Under the pieces are notes generated by a model that was not told where the DNA came from, did not search any database, and saw only the letters and a list, made by a program, of their open reading frames with translations. The position numbers were made by a program, and so were the translations under genes. Shown one piece after another: positions 11,663 through 21,467 of a DNA stretch of 64,000 nucleotides; positions within the stretch are counted from its first letter, which is position 1; each line of letters starts with the position of its first letter. The DNA comes from Atriophallophorus winterbourni (lineage: Eukaryota > Platyhelminthes > Trematoda > Plagiorchiida > Microphallidae): contig JACCGJ010015181.1 of assembly GCA_013407085.1 (NCBI GenBank), positions 62,001-126,000 of the forward strand, written 5' to 3'.

Positions 11663-12087
11663 AGCGACAGAAGTTCAAACAAACCACTGGCTGATGATTG
11701 TTAATAGAAATAAATAAATAAATAAAATAAATGCCTACTAACAAACTACAAGTAATAGCGGGTGCAGTGTACAAGGAAAGTTCCAGCTCTGATCCATTTT
11801 TTTGATACGTTTCCTAATGACAGTTTCACTAATGACTCTCCCCACAGTTCCTTTTCTCAATCTCTGCAACCATTCGTGCACCGTTTCGCTAAATCATCAG
11901 AGGCAAAATTCAACGAAATGTAGATGAAAAGAACATCAAGGCAGCGGATAAAATGGGAGAGGGAGATTGCTTTGGAAGAAATCGAAATTAAGATAAGAGA
12001 GGTAAAAGTTGGAAAATCCTATTTGGAAAAAATGATGTGTCTTCAATCCGATGGCGAATAATTTTTAAAAAAAAATTCCGCCACTGT

Positions 12088-12154
12088 GCCGCGTACCTGC
12101 GACCTCATGACACTTAGGCGAAGCACATGACCAATACACCACTAGCTCAATGAC
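12088..12154 (-). repeat. tRNA-like segment, possible SINE head, unit 1
   Basis: On the minus strand, the order GAGCTAGTGGTGTATTGG (A-box-like), a possible anticodon-arm region TGCTTCGCCTAAG, then GAGGTCGCAGGTACG (B-box/T-arm-like) resembles a tRNA. The T arm does not fold cleanly and there is no good 7-bp acceptor stem, so it is not a functional tRNA. The surroundings are A/T-rich. A tRNA-derived SINE head is the simplest reading, but could be coincidental. Confidence 0.4.
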
Positions 12155-12581
12155 AACTAAATTAAAAATAATTAAATAGACTTTTTGTTTCAATGCTACA
12201 CCCCTTTACAGCCTAGCCAAAATTGGTAGTGGAGATAACGTTTACCCCGTTTCTCTGAACCTACGGCATTTTTCTGTAAACATTTTTTGTTTGTATCAAT
12301 CAATGTACACTTTTTAAATTGTACCCGGATTTTACGAATATAAATTTTCGCCTGCTCGAAGTTGCTCTTCTCATCTCCTTTGATACCCGTACTGCGTGCT
12401 TGGAATTCTGACTGTGGATTGTGGAAAGATTGCTTGCCTGCTCTAAAAGGACCGCTCCATATTTCAGCCGCACCTAATTCTTGGATTTACCGCGGTTGCT
12501 TCGGTGATAATACTTTGACGTGGTTATCTTTTTACTTTTTACACGCATACTGTAAATTCATGTAGCCTGAACCAGCACAAA

Positions 12582-12595
12582 TTGGTGAGCCCGAT
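12582..12595 (+). promoter_or_regulatory. Primer-binding site, tRNA-Trp-like
   Basis: TTGGTGAGCCCGAT lies about 65 bases before the gag ATG. The complement of a metazoan tRNA-Trp 3' end with CCA reads TGGTGACCCCGACG, so most of the first dozen bases match. CsRn1-type elements are known for tRNA-Trp priming. It would mark the 3' edge of the 5' LTR, just after a ca dinucleotide. Confidence 0.6.
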
Positions 12596-12629
12596 TATTT
12601 TCGCTATAGCATACTGCCCACTATTTTGA

Positions 12630-13265
12630 TTGTGTAGCATATTTTTACATTTTTTCATCAATATGAACAGTATTCCACAGGCAGCACCTATCCCAGCAGA
12701 TATTGGTCATTTATCACTTCCTGAGTTTGGCGTAGCAAACCCTAGATTATGGTTTGCTCAAGTAAAAGCTATTTTCGAAACTCGACGCATTATTAGCCAA
12801 AAAGCAATGTACTGTTACGTCATAGGAAGTTTACCACACGCAGTCGCATCCGATGTTGCTGATATCATATACAACAGACCCGCCGATAAACCGTATGATG
12901 TACTGAAATCAGCTTTGATATCGCGCATAGCAACATCTGATGAGAAAAACTTACGCAAATTACTCTCGGGTATCGAACTAGGTGACAATACACCGTCGCA
13001 ACTCCTTCGCCGAATGATCGAGTTACAGGGTACAACACCAGTTGGCGAACCGATTTTAAAAAAATTGTGGCTGCAAAGACTACCCAGCGATGTTCGAAAA
13101 GCACTTTCGGTGGTAGAAGATTACAAGTTAGATAAGCTTGCTGCCATCAGCGATCGAGTGTATGAAAATCATAAGCAAATCATTGCAGTAGTACAATCGC
13201 CACATAAATCAACTCCTTCAACTTTAGAATCAGAGATCTCCGAGTTGAACTCGCGACTCGACTAA
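12630..13265 (+). CDS. Gypsy gag (capsid-like), unit 1
   Basis: 211 codons. The likely true start is the later methionine of MNSIPQAAPIPADIG (12663), because the residues before it are hydrophobic and atypical. Family words: LSLPEFGVANPRLWFAQVKA, PYDVLKSALISRIA, LRKLLSGIELGDNTPSQLLR, ELQGTTPVGEPILKKLWLQR and LPSDVRKALSVV, the gag of CsRn1-like elements. The frame ends at a TAA (13263-13265), and the same frame then continues into the CHHC finger and protease, so this stop may be a simple nonsense change. It differs from unit 2 at two residues (K to E and L to F). Confidence 0.85.
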   Translation: MCSIFLHFFINMNSIPQAAPIPADIGHLSLPEFGVANPRLWFAQVKAIFETRRIISQKAMYCYVIGSLPHAVASDVADIIYNRPADKPYDVLKSALISRIATSDEKNLRKLLSGIELGDNTPSQLLRRMIELQGTTPVGEPILKKLWLQRLPSDVRKALSVVEDYKLDKLAAISDRVYENHKQIIAVVQSPHKSTPSTLESEISELNSRLD

Positions 13266-13766
13266 CTTTGCATGCACATACATACTTCACGAAATGATCG
13301 ATCTCGGTCATCACAGAGACACAGTCCGAATGGACGATATTCACGAAGTCGGAGTAAAGGGCCATGTCTTTGCTATTACCACCGCAGATTCGGTGAACGC
13401 GCCTACAAATGCACCAGACCCTTCAGTTTTGTTTCCAAATCTAACAAGCAGGGAAAACGATTATGCCAGGCAGTAGGAACGGCTGCGCTGCCTGGCAACA
13501 AGGTTAGCCGTCTCCGCTATATCTCTGAAAACAAAACGAAATTGCGTTTTCTGGTAGACACCGGTGCGGAACTCAACGTCATCCTACCTAACGAAACCGA
13601 ACGCAAGTGTCCGTCGGGATTGACCCTTCAGGCGGCCAACGGTACTCGGATAGCCACTAATGGTCATCGGTCCCTCGCGGTGGACCTGGGCTTGCGAAGA
13701 TCGTTTCACTGGGTGTTAACCATTACAGACGTGAAAACTCCGATTTTGAATGCAGATTTTGTCTAA
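13266..13766 (+). CDS. Gypsy CHHC zinc knuckle and aspartic protease, unit 1
   Basis: Same frame as gag, after the TAA. Residues about 33-52 ([19 protein letters not shown]) form a C-x2-H..C knuckle of the CsRn1 kind in place of the usual CCHC. About 75 residues later comes the retropepsin active site [14 protein letters not shown], with the flap-region equivalent [21 protein letters not shown]. The frame ends at NADF because of a 1-base difference: the expected continuation (SNFNLAVDI) lies in another frame. The equivalent in unit 2 has one base more and ends slightly later. Confidence 0.82.
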   Translation, partial: LCMHIHTSRNDRSRSSQRHSPNGRYSRSRSKGPCLCYYHRRFGERAYKCTRPFSFVSKSNKQGKRLCQAVGTAALPGNKVSRLRYISENKTKLRFLVDTGAELNVILPNETERKCPSGLTLQAANGTRIATNGHRSLAVDLGLRRSFHWVLTITDVKTPILNADFV

Positions 13767-14604
13767 TTTCAACCTCGCTGTGGACATAAGCCAATGAAGG
13801 CTTATTGATAACACCACGAAGTTAAATTCAATGGGCAAATACCATTACTCACCCATACAGTCTATTCGAGTTTCAACTCCACTCGTCACCCAGCCTTGTA
13901 AGGAACTCATAGTCCAGTTTCCGGAGATCTTCAAACCACAGTCATTCACAAATGTGGTCAAACACCAGGTCGAACACCACATTGTCACACGTGGCCCCCC
14001 AGTTTTTGCCAAACCACGTAGACTAGCTCCAAACAAACTGGCGATCGCCAAACAAGAGTTTGAACATATGTTGGAGCTAGGAATCATCCGCCCGTCGACC
14101 TCACCATGGGCTCCTCCACTACATATGGTTAAAAAAAGTACCGCAGATACTTGGCGCCCATGCGGAGATTATAGGGCACTTAATCGCATTACGGTACCAG
14201 ACCGTTACCCCATTCCACACATCCACGATTTTACGGCGTCCCTAAACGGAAAAACCGTGTTCTCGAAACTTGACCTAGTAGCGCCTATCACCAAATCCCA
14301 GTTGCGAAGGAAGATATCCCGAAAACGGCTGTCACGACAACATTTGGCTCATATGAATTCGTACGAATGCCATTTGGGCTCCGAAATGCCGCACAAACTT
14401 TACAGCGTTTTATGGATCAAGTATTTAAGGGATTGCCCTTCGTATACGTTTATATTGATGACGTGCTAATTGCTAGCAACACATCGACAGAACATGTTGA
14501 GCAACTTCGAGAGGTTTTTCAGCGCGTATCTCAGTATGGTATTGTCGTGAATCCAGATAAATGCATCTTCCATGTGGAAACACTAGACTTTCTCGGTGGA
14601 TGTC
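13767..14604 (+). pseudogene. Gypsy reverse transcriptase, 5' half, frameshifted, unit 1
   Basis: Begins in the frame of FNLAVDISQ, interrupted by a TGA at the word ccaatgaagg (CGA in unit 2). The 13831-14469 frame carries [52 protein letters not shown] and [13 protein letters not shown]. At FSKLDLV (about 14275) a shift moves the protein to the 14367-14618 frame, with [18 protein letters not shown], the catalytic [17 protein letters not shown] and LDFLGG. The following CLGNS comes from the joined hammerhead-repeat. Unit 2 shares the second shift. Confidence 0.85.
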
Positions 14605-14837
14605 TTGGTAATTCTTAGTTAGATGAGTTCAACACAAAAACTGAAACCGAGTAAGAACTTATTTGTTAAAAATGCATTAGAGATTACAATTTCTATCCAT
14701 GCTGATTCGCAACATTTGATTTTTAATGAGAATGGAATAACTGAAGTGGTTAACAAAAAAGTTCATTTGTGTGAACACAAGTGCAACTTGTTTACCATTC
14801 TCCCACTGTTTCGAGCGCATGCGGCTCGTGATCCTAC

Positions 14838-14886
14838 TGGCCCTGTCTGCTGAGTGCAAACAAAACGAAACCGGTCGTGGGGTGTG
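14838..14886 (+). ncRNA. Degenerate hammerhead ribozyme A, unit 2
   Basis: Same changes as in unit 1: core CTGCTGA at 14847-14853 and a broken stem II, with GAAA at 14867-14870 and CCGGTCGTGGGGTG downstream. Predicted inactive. Confidence 0.6.
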
Positions 14887-15306
14887 TGCGACGTAAATGT
14901 ATGCAAATGAGCTTTTTTGTTCATGTCAATGGGATGAAAACCATTCTACATGAGTTTGTACTCATGTAATCAAGTTGCTCGTATCAACCTTTCGCAACGG
15001 TGCACTCCAGGGCAAATTGAAGAAGTAAGCTTTTTCAATACACAAATGTTTGTCTCCGCACAAATTTGGCGATTATAGTGGATTCAGGTGATGATGATGC
15101 TAGCATAACAAATATCGGTCATTTATACGCGCCTTGAGTGCTTGGCCAATAATAACTTTATGATTTGAAACAAGGAGCGCTTGTATGCAACTGTTGGATA
15201 AGGCTCGTACGACGAACCTGTTCAAAGCATGTGTCGAAACACATGTTAAATGGGGTGAAACCCATAACCATGAAACAAAATATTCATTTGCATGCTTTTC
15301 CGTCAT

Positions 15307-15357
15307 TCACACCCCACGACCGGTTTCGTGCTGTTTGCACTCATCAGGTAGGGACAG
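15307..15357 (-). ncRNA. Hammerhead ribozyme, intact core (monomer 1)
   Basis: On the minus strand from 15357: TCCCTAC, core CTGATGA (15347-15341), stem II GTGC-AAACA-GCAC with a G-C pair next to the core, GAAA (15327-15324), ACCGGT and cleavage triplet GTC (15320-15318), then GTGGGGTGTG. Stem I has six pairs (one G-U) next to the core and perhaps an outer UUAC/GUGA stem. All conserved core nucleotides are present. Helix III is a palindromic ACCGGU too short to fold alone, a form known to act as a dimer. Predicted cleavage lies between 15318 and 15317. Confidence 0.8.
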
Positions 15358-15539
15358 TAAGATCAGGATCCGCATGCGCATGAAACAGTGGAGGAATGGT
15401 AAACAAGGAGCGCTTGTATGCCACTGTTGGATAAGGCTGGTACAAACAACCTGTTCAAAGCATTTGTCCGAACACATGTTAAATGGGGTTAAACCCATAA
15501 CCATGAAACAAAATATACATTTGCATGCTTTTCCGTCAT

Positions 15540-15590
15540 TCACACCCCACGACCGGTTTCGTGCTGTTTGCACTCATCAGGTAGGGACAG
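15540..15590 (-). ncRNA. Hammerhead ribozyme, intact core (monomer 2)
   Basis: An identical core and stems to the motif 233 bases away: CTGATGA (15580-15574), GTGC-AAACA-GCAC, GAAA, ACCGGTC and GTGGGGTG. Predicted cleavage lies between 15551 and 15550, so cleavage at both sites of a minus-strand transcript would free a 233-nt RNA. Confidence 0.8.
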
Positions 15591-15642
15591 TAAGATCAGG
15601 ATCCGCATGCGCTTTATATTTATGGTCATGGGTTTTAAACGT

Positions 15643-15912
15643 AAATGCATGCAAATGAGCTTTTTTGTTCATGTCAATGGGATGAAAACCATTCTACATG
15701 AGTTTGTTCTCGTGTACTCAAGTTGCTCGTATCAACCTTTCCCAACGGTGCACTCCAGGTCAAATTGAAGAAGTAAGCTTTTTCAATACAAAAATGTTTG
15801 TCTACGCACAAAGTTGAGCGATTATGGTGGATTCAGGTGATGATGATGTGAGCATAAAAAATATCGGTCATTTATACGCGCCTTAAGTGCTTGGCCAAGA
15901 ATCACTTTATGA
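15643..15912 (+). repeat. Repeated segment of the hammerhead-repeat flanking the inverted dimer
   Basis: Repeats 14893-15163 (gtaaatgcatgcaaatgagc to cttggccaagaatcactttatgattt) with few differences. Together they bracket the inverted dimer as long direct repeats, as would result from recombination or template switching. Confidence 0.7.
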
Positions 15913-16027
15913 TTTTAAATTTGAACATCATGGTTCGTTTATAGAAAAACATTTAACAGTGGCATATAAGTATACTTTTTGTTTATCATTATAACACAGT
16001 TTTAATGATCACAGAACCTGATCTTAC

Positions 16028-16080
16028 TGTCGCCACCTGATGACGACAAACAGCTAGAATCTGGAATTGAATTGAGAGTG
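16028..16080 (+). ncRNA. Degenerate hammerhead B, unit 2
   Basis: Core CTGATGA at 16037-16043 is intact, but stem II (CGAC-AAACA-GCTA) pairs poorly and the GAAA position reads GAAT. Probably inactive. The similar copy in unit 3 is at 23492-23498. Confidence 0.4.
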
Positions 16081-16885
16081 ATACGGATGTGTGCACCAGA
16101 ATATGTTGGTGAATTAATTTATTTTAATATTCAGTTTAGGTGGTCAGTTATTTTAAGAAAAGCAGTAGCTGTTACGCAACAACTCATTTTGTTTTTGTTG
16201 TTCAAATGAAAAACGTTTCAGATCGCACCTTTCCATTTACGTTAGAACATTCTTCGTCAAGGTCACACGCAACAACTGCGCTATGTGACAAAGATAGAAA
16301 ACGACGAAGTATTTGTGTGTGTGTGTGCGTAATTACATAATCGTAACTTGCAAAAGAATTGATTTCTCCGGAGAATAACATCACTGCGATGTTGCAAAGT
16401 TGGGTTTGCATTTAGCGTTAATAACGTTTAAAGTATAAAGTGTCGTAACTTTCATTGTATGTCTAAGTTGAAAGTATGTTTCCGCAGTGTTGCGACAAAT
16501 ATATATTGGGTATATTTACAACTAATGAAATAACTGTTTACTGATGCGGCATAGTGTTAACAAGGACGCCACTTGATTGACATTTTATCATGTTAAACTG
16601 ATCGCTGATGAATTAACCGAAACAGTGGGGACGGATACTAACGATTTCCGATTTGTAACCGCAAACTCGTAAAAACAAACAAACAAATTATGGTGGCACT
16701 ATTCAAGGTAATTCAAGGTTTTTATTGGTCTAAAAAGCAACTAGCTTAACAACAACCATAGGATGGTAAAAATTGAAATTGAAGTGTATAAACAATATAA
16801 GATTATAGATTAAACAGTATATAAGTGTTCTGGAAACGAATGATGCAATAAAAATTCGTCTAATTTCGGTTTAAAGTCATGCAAG

Positions 16886-18760
16886 CTAGTGGCGTGAGCA
16901 ACGGTTGAAGGTAAACTGTTCCAAGTAAAAACAGACACGGACAGAGTAAAAATACCTTCTAAAGTTCAGGCTGGAATGGGGTACGACCAGCACATATTCA
17001 TGGGTCCGATAATTCCTCGTATCCCTTTGAGTGAATAAATCCTGTAAGGGATGGTTCGGGGTATGGAATGTTTTGTAGAGCAAGATTAGGTCTCCACTGA
17101 TTCGTCGATAGGGAAAATCGAACAGATACAGTTGAGCTATCCTTTTGTTATATGATTTGTTTCGGATGCTGAGAACTAGTTTTGTTAAGCGGTGATTGAT
17201 TCACTGCAGAAGTTCCACATCCCTCTTGAGCCACGGAGACCATGACTTCACAACATATTCCATGACTGGTCTGAAGTATGTATTCATGATCCTTGGGAAT
17301 ATCTTGGGCAAACATTTCGCAAATACAGGTTTGAGTAGATTCAGAACACGTGCTGTTTTTTTAAAGGCGCTGTTAGTTAGAAGTGATGTTTTAAATTGGA
17401 TCATATCTAGACACCCAAATCTTTTTTTTCACAGCAATTTTCAAGGACATACGAATCTATGTGATATGTGAACTCTACTCGATTCCCCACATTCATGATC
17501 GTGCATTTGTTGAAGTTAAACGCAGTTTGTTCTTCAACGACCAGCTGTGAAGCGTATCAAGATCCGTTTTTAATAGCAGACAATCTTCTGGACTACGAAT
17601 GCTTCGACAAATCTTTATGTCGTCCGCAAATAACGAAATGTTACATCGAGCAATTTCGGGTATTTCATTGACATAAACCAGAAAGAGAATCGGACCAAGG
17701 ACTGAACATTGGGGAACTCCGCTAGTTGCTGCAATTCATTTGGATAATACACCATCAACACGTACCTGGTTAGTGCGATTTGTCAGGTAGTCATTTAAAC
17801 AATTCATGAACTTTGATATTGAAGCGAATACTTGTAGCTCAGGGATTGGATGTCCTGTGTTTTGTGTTCGCTTAACTGGCATTGTAACAGTTGGACGTTT
17901 CGTCATCAAGCTAGATGACATCGTCAGCTGAACTTCTTGAACTTTCCAGTGATACCAAGACTTTCAAGCTTCTGCAGTAGTAGCGAATGGTCAACACGAT
18001 CGAATGCTCTTGATATATCTAAGTAGCACGCGTTTATTGCGTGTCCTTAATCTACCGAATTTGTTTAATCATCAAGCGTTATTAGTAAATTAGAAAAACA
18101 GGAATAATCTCGTCTGATTCCATGCTGGTTCCTTGAAGCAACTGATTATTCTCGAAATGTTTCATTAGATCGTCAACAATGAGTCGCTAAAGTAATTTTG
18201 AAATCACTGGTAACAGAATAACGGGTCGGTAATTGGAAACATCGGAGCGATTTTCACCTTTGTAAAATGGAGAAATTATTCCGCCTTTCTAATCTGTAGT
18301 AATCACTCCGCTTGCCAGTATTTGCTCGAACAGGTAAGTGAGTGGCTTGTATAGCAAACTCGCAAATTGCTTCAATATTTTTGGGGTTATTCTGTCGGCC
18401 CCAGGAGACTTTCCGGTTTTTAGATTAAATAAACATTGGAGGACGCGTTTTTCAGTGACACTTATTTCACTTAGGGCAACCGTGTTTGGAAGTGTTGGAT
18501 TTGGGCTGTGTATTGCATATTCTACCGGGTTTAATAGTGATGAATAAAACGTGGCTAAAGCATCAGCAATTTATGCTGCAGTTGTTTTTGGTCCAGCTGA
18601 TGTGTTCACCGACGCTACTCCAGGTTTCACCTTAGCTTGAACGTTAACCTTACGATAAAGTATTTTGGGGTTTCGCTCCATCATACTTGATATCACTTCT
18701 TCGAAGCATAACTTGACTTGGATGACAAATTTGTTTACTTTGTTCCGCAGTAAACGTAAT
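16886..18760 (-). pseudogene. CR1-like RT remnants, unit 2
   Basis: Two stretches of the C-terminal region are split by a change near 17084-17200: LLYKTFHTPNHPLQDLFTQR in 16886-17083 and FKKTARVLNLLKPVF with PRIMNTYFRPVMEYVVKSWSP in 17201-17404. Upstream pieces keep FADD (reverse complement near 17620) but sit in several frames. Not translatable as one protein. Confidence 0.75.
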
Positions 18761-19137
18761 ATTTCCCAGGTCTCGGATGATGGGTTTTACCGATGGTGTC
18801 GCCAAGCAATGTTTCGTACCGTTAACCACTTACGAGTTCGGCTTCTTAATGTAAACTCAAAGATTTTTCTTGAGTTCCTGAGGACAAATTCGGAGCTCAC
18901 TTCGATTAAACTTTTGAGATTAGATATTAGCCATATCCAAAACTCATGTACGTTGCTGGTTTCCGGTTGACAGTTAAACGTGTTTTTCAGAGCATCACTC
19001 AACGCCATAGTGTTGATCCGCCTAACACTTTTACGGACATCATTTGTTATTACAGCTTCAAACAGATAGTCATACTGGATGACGACGTGATCACTTAGTC
19101 CCAGTGGACTTTCGTAAGCAACGTTATCAATGTCATG

Positions 19138-19857
19138 TTAATTGCTTGTCAGAACGAGATCTAAGAGTGAGGGTAAATCGTTACCGCTGTATCGGGTATT
19201 ACATGTAATGTGGTTATAAAGAGGAATATCGTCAAACAATTCACTGAATTCGCATTCGAGGGAGGGTTCTGGGTAAATGGTACTGCTCTGCAGATTCGGT
19301 AAATTGAAGTCACCCATAATCAAAAATCCACAAGTGTATCTGGAAGTAACCATGCGAATTTTATCCAGTAGGGCCAGATTGTAAGTTTCCTGTGCAGACG
19401 GTGGGCAATATATTACTCCCAAAACACAGTCTTCGCCGTTAGCTAGTCGGATTGAGCACCAGAGTGTATCCAGTAACACGATGTCTGGATCCGTAATCTC
19501 ACAGCACAGAAGGTTTTGGCTATAATACAAAGCTACTCCTCCTCCTCTGGTTTCACGGTCATGACGAATAAGTGACATTCATGGTAATTCTAGTTCACTA
19601 TTTGTTTGCTGAGTCTGCAGCCACGTTTCTGTTACGGCGATGATGTCTGGTGAACATCTCAGAAAAACTGCACGCAGTTCAACGATTTTGTTTCCGAAAC
19701 ATTGTGCGTTGGTGTAGATACATTTCATAGTTGTTTTTCTCAGCAAGGACGGGGTGTGGTAATAAGGCTTGCGGAGTGCAGAATATATGTTAGGCCGACT
19801 CCTCCAGAGTCGGCAACTGACTTCTATATTCCTTATCTCAATTTCAATTTTGTCCAA
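19138..19857 (-). pseudogene. CR1-like APE endonuclease with one in-frame stop, unit 2
   Basis: Two frames in register (19857-19579 and 19578-19138) are separated only by a TGA at 19579-19581. The N-terminal part has MKCIYTNAQCFGNK and PDIIAVTETWLQT (catalytic glutamate of APE-type nucleases). The C-terminal part has DRETRGGGVALYY, LDTLWCSIRLANGEDCVLGV, FLIMGDFNLPN and LPSLLDLVLTSN. This is the better preserved of the two younger endonucleases. The same TGA in unit 1, and GGA in unit 3, order the duplications. Confidence 0.85.
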
Positions 19858-20288
19858 AGCGACAGAAGTTCAAACAAACCACTGGCTGATAATTGTTAAT
19901 AAAAATAAATAAATAAATAAAATAAATGCCTACTAACAAACTACAAGTAATAGCGGGTGCAGTGTACAAGGAAAGTTCCAGCTCTGATGAGCTGGATCCA
20001 TTTTTGATACGTTTCCTAATGACAGTTTCACAAATGACTCTCCCCACAGTTCCTTTTCTCAATCTCTGCAACCATTCGTGCACCGTTTCGCAAAATCATC
20101 AGAGGCAAAATTCAACGAAATGTAGATGAAAAGAAAATCATGGGAGCGTATAAAATGGGAGAGGGAGATTGCTTTGGAAGAAATCGAAATTAAGATAAGA
20201 GAGATAAAAGTTAGAAAATCCTATTTGGAAAAAATGATGTGTCTTCAATCCGATGGCGAATAATTTTTAGAAAAAAATTCAGCCACTG

Positions 20289-20356
20289 TGACTCGTACCT
20301 GCGACCTCATGACACTTAGGCGAAGCACATGGCCAATACACCAATAGCTCAATGAC
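20289..20356 (-). repeat. tRNA-like segment, unit 2
   Basis: Counterpart of 12088-12154 with a few substitutions; it keeps the GAGGTCGCAGGTACGAG B-box-like word and the GTGGTGTATTGG-like region as TTGGTGTATTGG. Not a functional tRNA. Confidence 0.4.
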
Positions 20357-20831
20357 AACTAAATTAAAAATAATTAAATAAACTTTTTTATTTCAATGCT
20401 ACACCCCTTTACAGCCTAGCCAAAATTGGTAGTGGAGATAACGTTTACCCCGTTTCTCTGAAACTACGGCATTTTTCTGTAAACATTTTTTGTTTGTATC
20501 AATCAATGTACACTTTTTAAATTGTACCCGGATTTTACGAATATAAATTTTCGCCTGCTCGGAGTTGCTCTTCTCATCTCCTTTGATACCCGTAATGCGT
20601 GCTTGGAATTCTGACTGTGGATTGTGGAAAGATTGCTTGCCTGATAAAATGGACCGCTCCATATTTCAGCCGCACCTAATTCTTGGATTTACGGCGGTTG
20701 CTTCGGTGATAATACTTTGACGTGGTTAACTTTTTACTTTTTACACGCATACTGTAAATTCACGTAGCCTGAACCACCACAAATTGGTGAGCCCGATTAT
20801 TTTCGCTATAGCATACTGCCCACTATTTTGA

Positions 20832-21467
20832 TTGTGTAGCATATTTTTACATTTTTTCATCAATATGAACAGTATTCCACAGGCAGCACCTATCCCAGCA
20901 GATATTGGTCATTTATCACTTCCTGAGTTTGGCGTAGCAAACCCTAGATTATGGTTTGCTCAAGTAAAAGCTATTTTCGAAACTCGACGCATTATTAGCC
21001 AAAAAGCAATGTACTGTTACGTCATAGGAAGTTTACCACACGCAGTCGCATCCGATGTTGCTGATATCATATACAACAGACCCGCCGATAAACCGTATGA
21101 TGTACTGAAATCAGCTTTGATATCGCGCATAGCAACATCTGATGAGAAAAACTTACGCAAATTACTCTCGGGTATCGAACTAGGTGACAATACACCGTCG
21201 CAACTCCTTCGCCGAATGATCGAGTTACAGGGTACAACACCAGTTGGCGAACCGATTTTAAAAGAATTGTGGCTGCAAAGACTACCCAGCGATGTTCGAA
21301 AAGCATTTTCGGTGGTAGAAGATTACAAGTTAGATAAGCTTGCTGCCATCAGCGATCGAGTGTATGAAAATCATAAGCAAATCATTGCAGTAGTACAATC
21401 GCCACATAAATCAACTCCTTCAACTTTAGAATCAGAGATCTCCGAGTTGAACTCGCGACTCGACTAA
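20832..21467 (+). CDS. Gypsy gag, unit 2
   Basis: 211 codons, with likely functional start at the MNSIPQAAP methionine (20865). It differs from the unit 1 protein at two positions, which implies a recent duplication. It stops at the same TAA, after LNSRLD, and the following finger and protease are in the same frame without a start codon of their own. Confidence 0.85.
   Translation: MCSIFLHFFINMNSIPQAAPIPADIGHLSLPEFGVANPRLWFAQVKAIFETRRIISQKAMYCYVIGSLPHAVASDVADIIYNRPADKPYDVLKSALISRIATSDEKNLRKLLSGIELGDNTPSQLLRRMIELQGTTPVGEPILKELWLQRLPSDVRKAFSVVEDYKLDKLAAISDRVYENHKQIIAVVQSPHKSTPSTLESEISELNSRLD

Larger units (their letters stand above)
8555..11740 (-). mobile_element. CR1-like LINE in unit 1 (EN and RT, decayed)
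   Basis: A minus-strand LINE with 3' tail at 8565-8585 (two copies of CCTTGAATTA), the 3' UTR ending in the family word for GACC-ATTAAA, RT C-terminal region, palm, linker and endonuclease, beginning at about 11700. A 55-base segment present in unit 2 at 18842-18896 is missing here near 10700, apparently lost between two ttcgg words. No ORF1 is seen: 5' of the endonuclease lies A/T-rich sequence and the tRNA-like segment. Confidence 0.85.
12180..14604 (+). mobile_element. CsRn1-clade Ty3/Gypsy element, 3'-truncated, unit 1
   Basis: Plus-strand LTR retrotransposon remnant: a leader or partial 5' LTR (12180-12580, edges uncertain), primer-binding site (12582-12595), gag, a CHHC finger with protease, and an RT that stops at LDFLGG. 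RNase H, integrase and the 3' LTR are absent; the sequence passes abruptly into the hammerhead-repeat of unit 2. The CsRn1 assignment rests on gag similarity (PRLWFAQVKAIFETRRI, LGDNTPSQLLRRM), the C-x2-H finger and the tRNA-Trp-like primer site, recalled from the family and not searched. Confidence 0.85.
7227..14610. repeat. Tandem composite unit 1
   Basis: First of three head-to-tail copies. It contains hammerhead-repeat, minus-strand CR1-like LINE, tRNA-like segment and plus-strand Gypsy leader-gag-protease-half RT. Its right edge is the joint at about 14595-14611, where the Gypsy RT word ctttctcggtgga passes straight into tgtcttggtaattcttag of the hammerhead-repeat. Its left edge has the unjoined hammerhead-repeat, which continues upstream to 7150. 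The gag ORF differs from that of unit 2 at only two of 211 residues. Confidence 0.85.
15164..15615 (-). repeat. Inverted dimer of a 233-bp hammerhead monomer
   Basis: Two direct copies of a 233-bp sequence (for example tcatcag at 15341 and 15574) lie in opposite orientation to the hammerhead-repeat that flanks them. They differ at roughly a dozen positions. Each carries an intact-looking hammerhead on the minus strand. The flanking sequence is itself duplicated: 14893-15163 recurs as 15643-15912. A dimer of short hammerhead monomers is the arrangement expected of a retrozyme or a hammerhead satellite. Confidence 0.75.
16690..19900 (-). mobile_element. CR1-like LINE in unit 2
   Basis: Colinear with the unit 1 copy. 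Its 3' tail at 16706-16725 again has the aaggtaattcaaggt pair. It contains RT C-terminal pieces (16886-17404), palm pieces with FADD at about 17615-17625, linker (18340-19010) and endonuclease (19138-19857). Broken in many places, with most lesions shared with unit 1. Confidence 0.85.

Noticed and set aside
12088..12154. Functional tRNA gene
   Set aside because: T arm and acceptor stem do not pair properly; kept only as a tRNA-like repeat.
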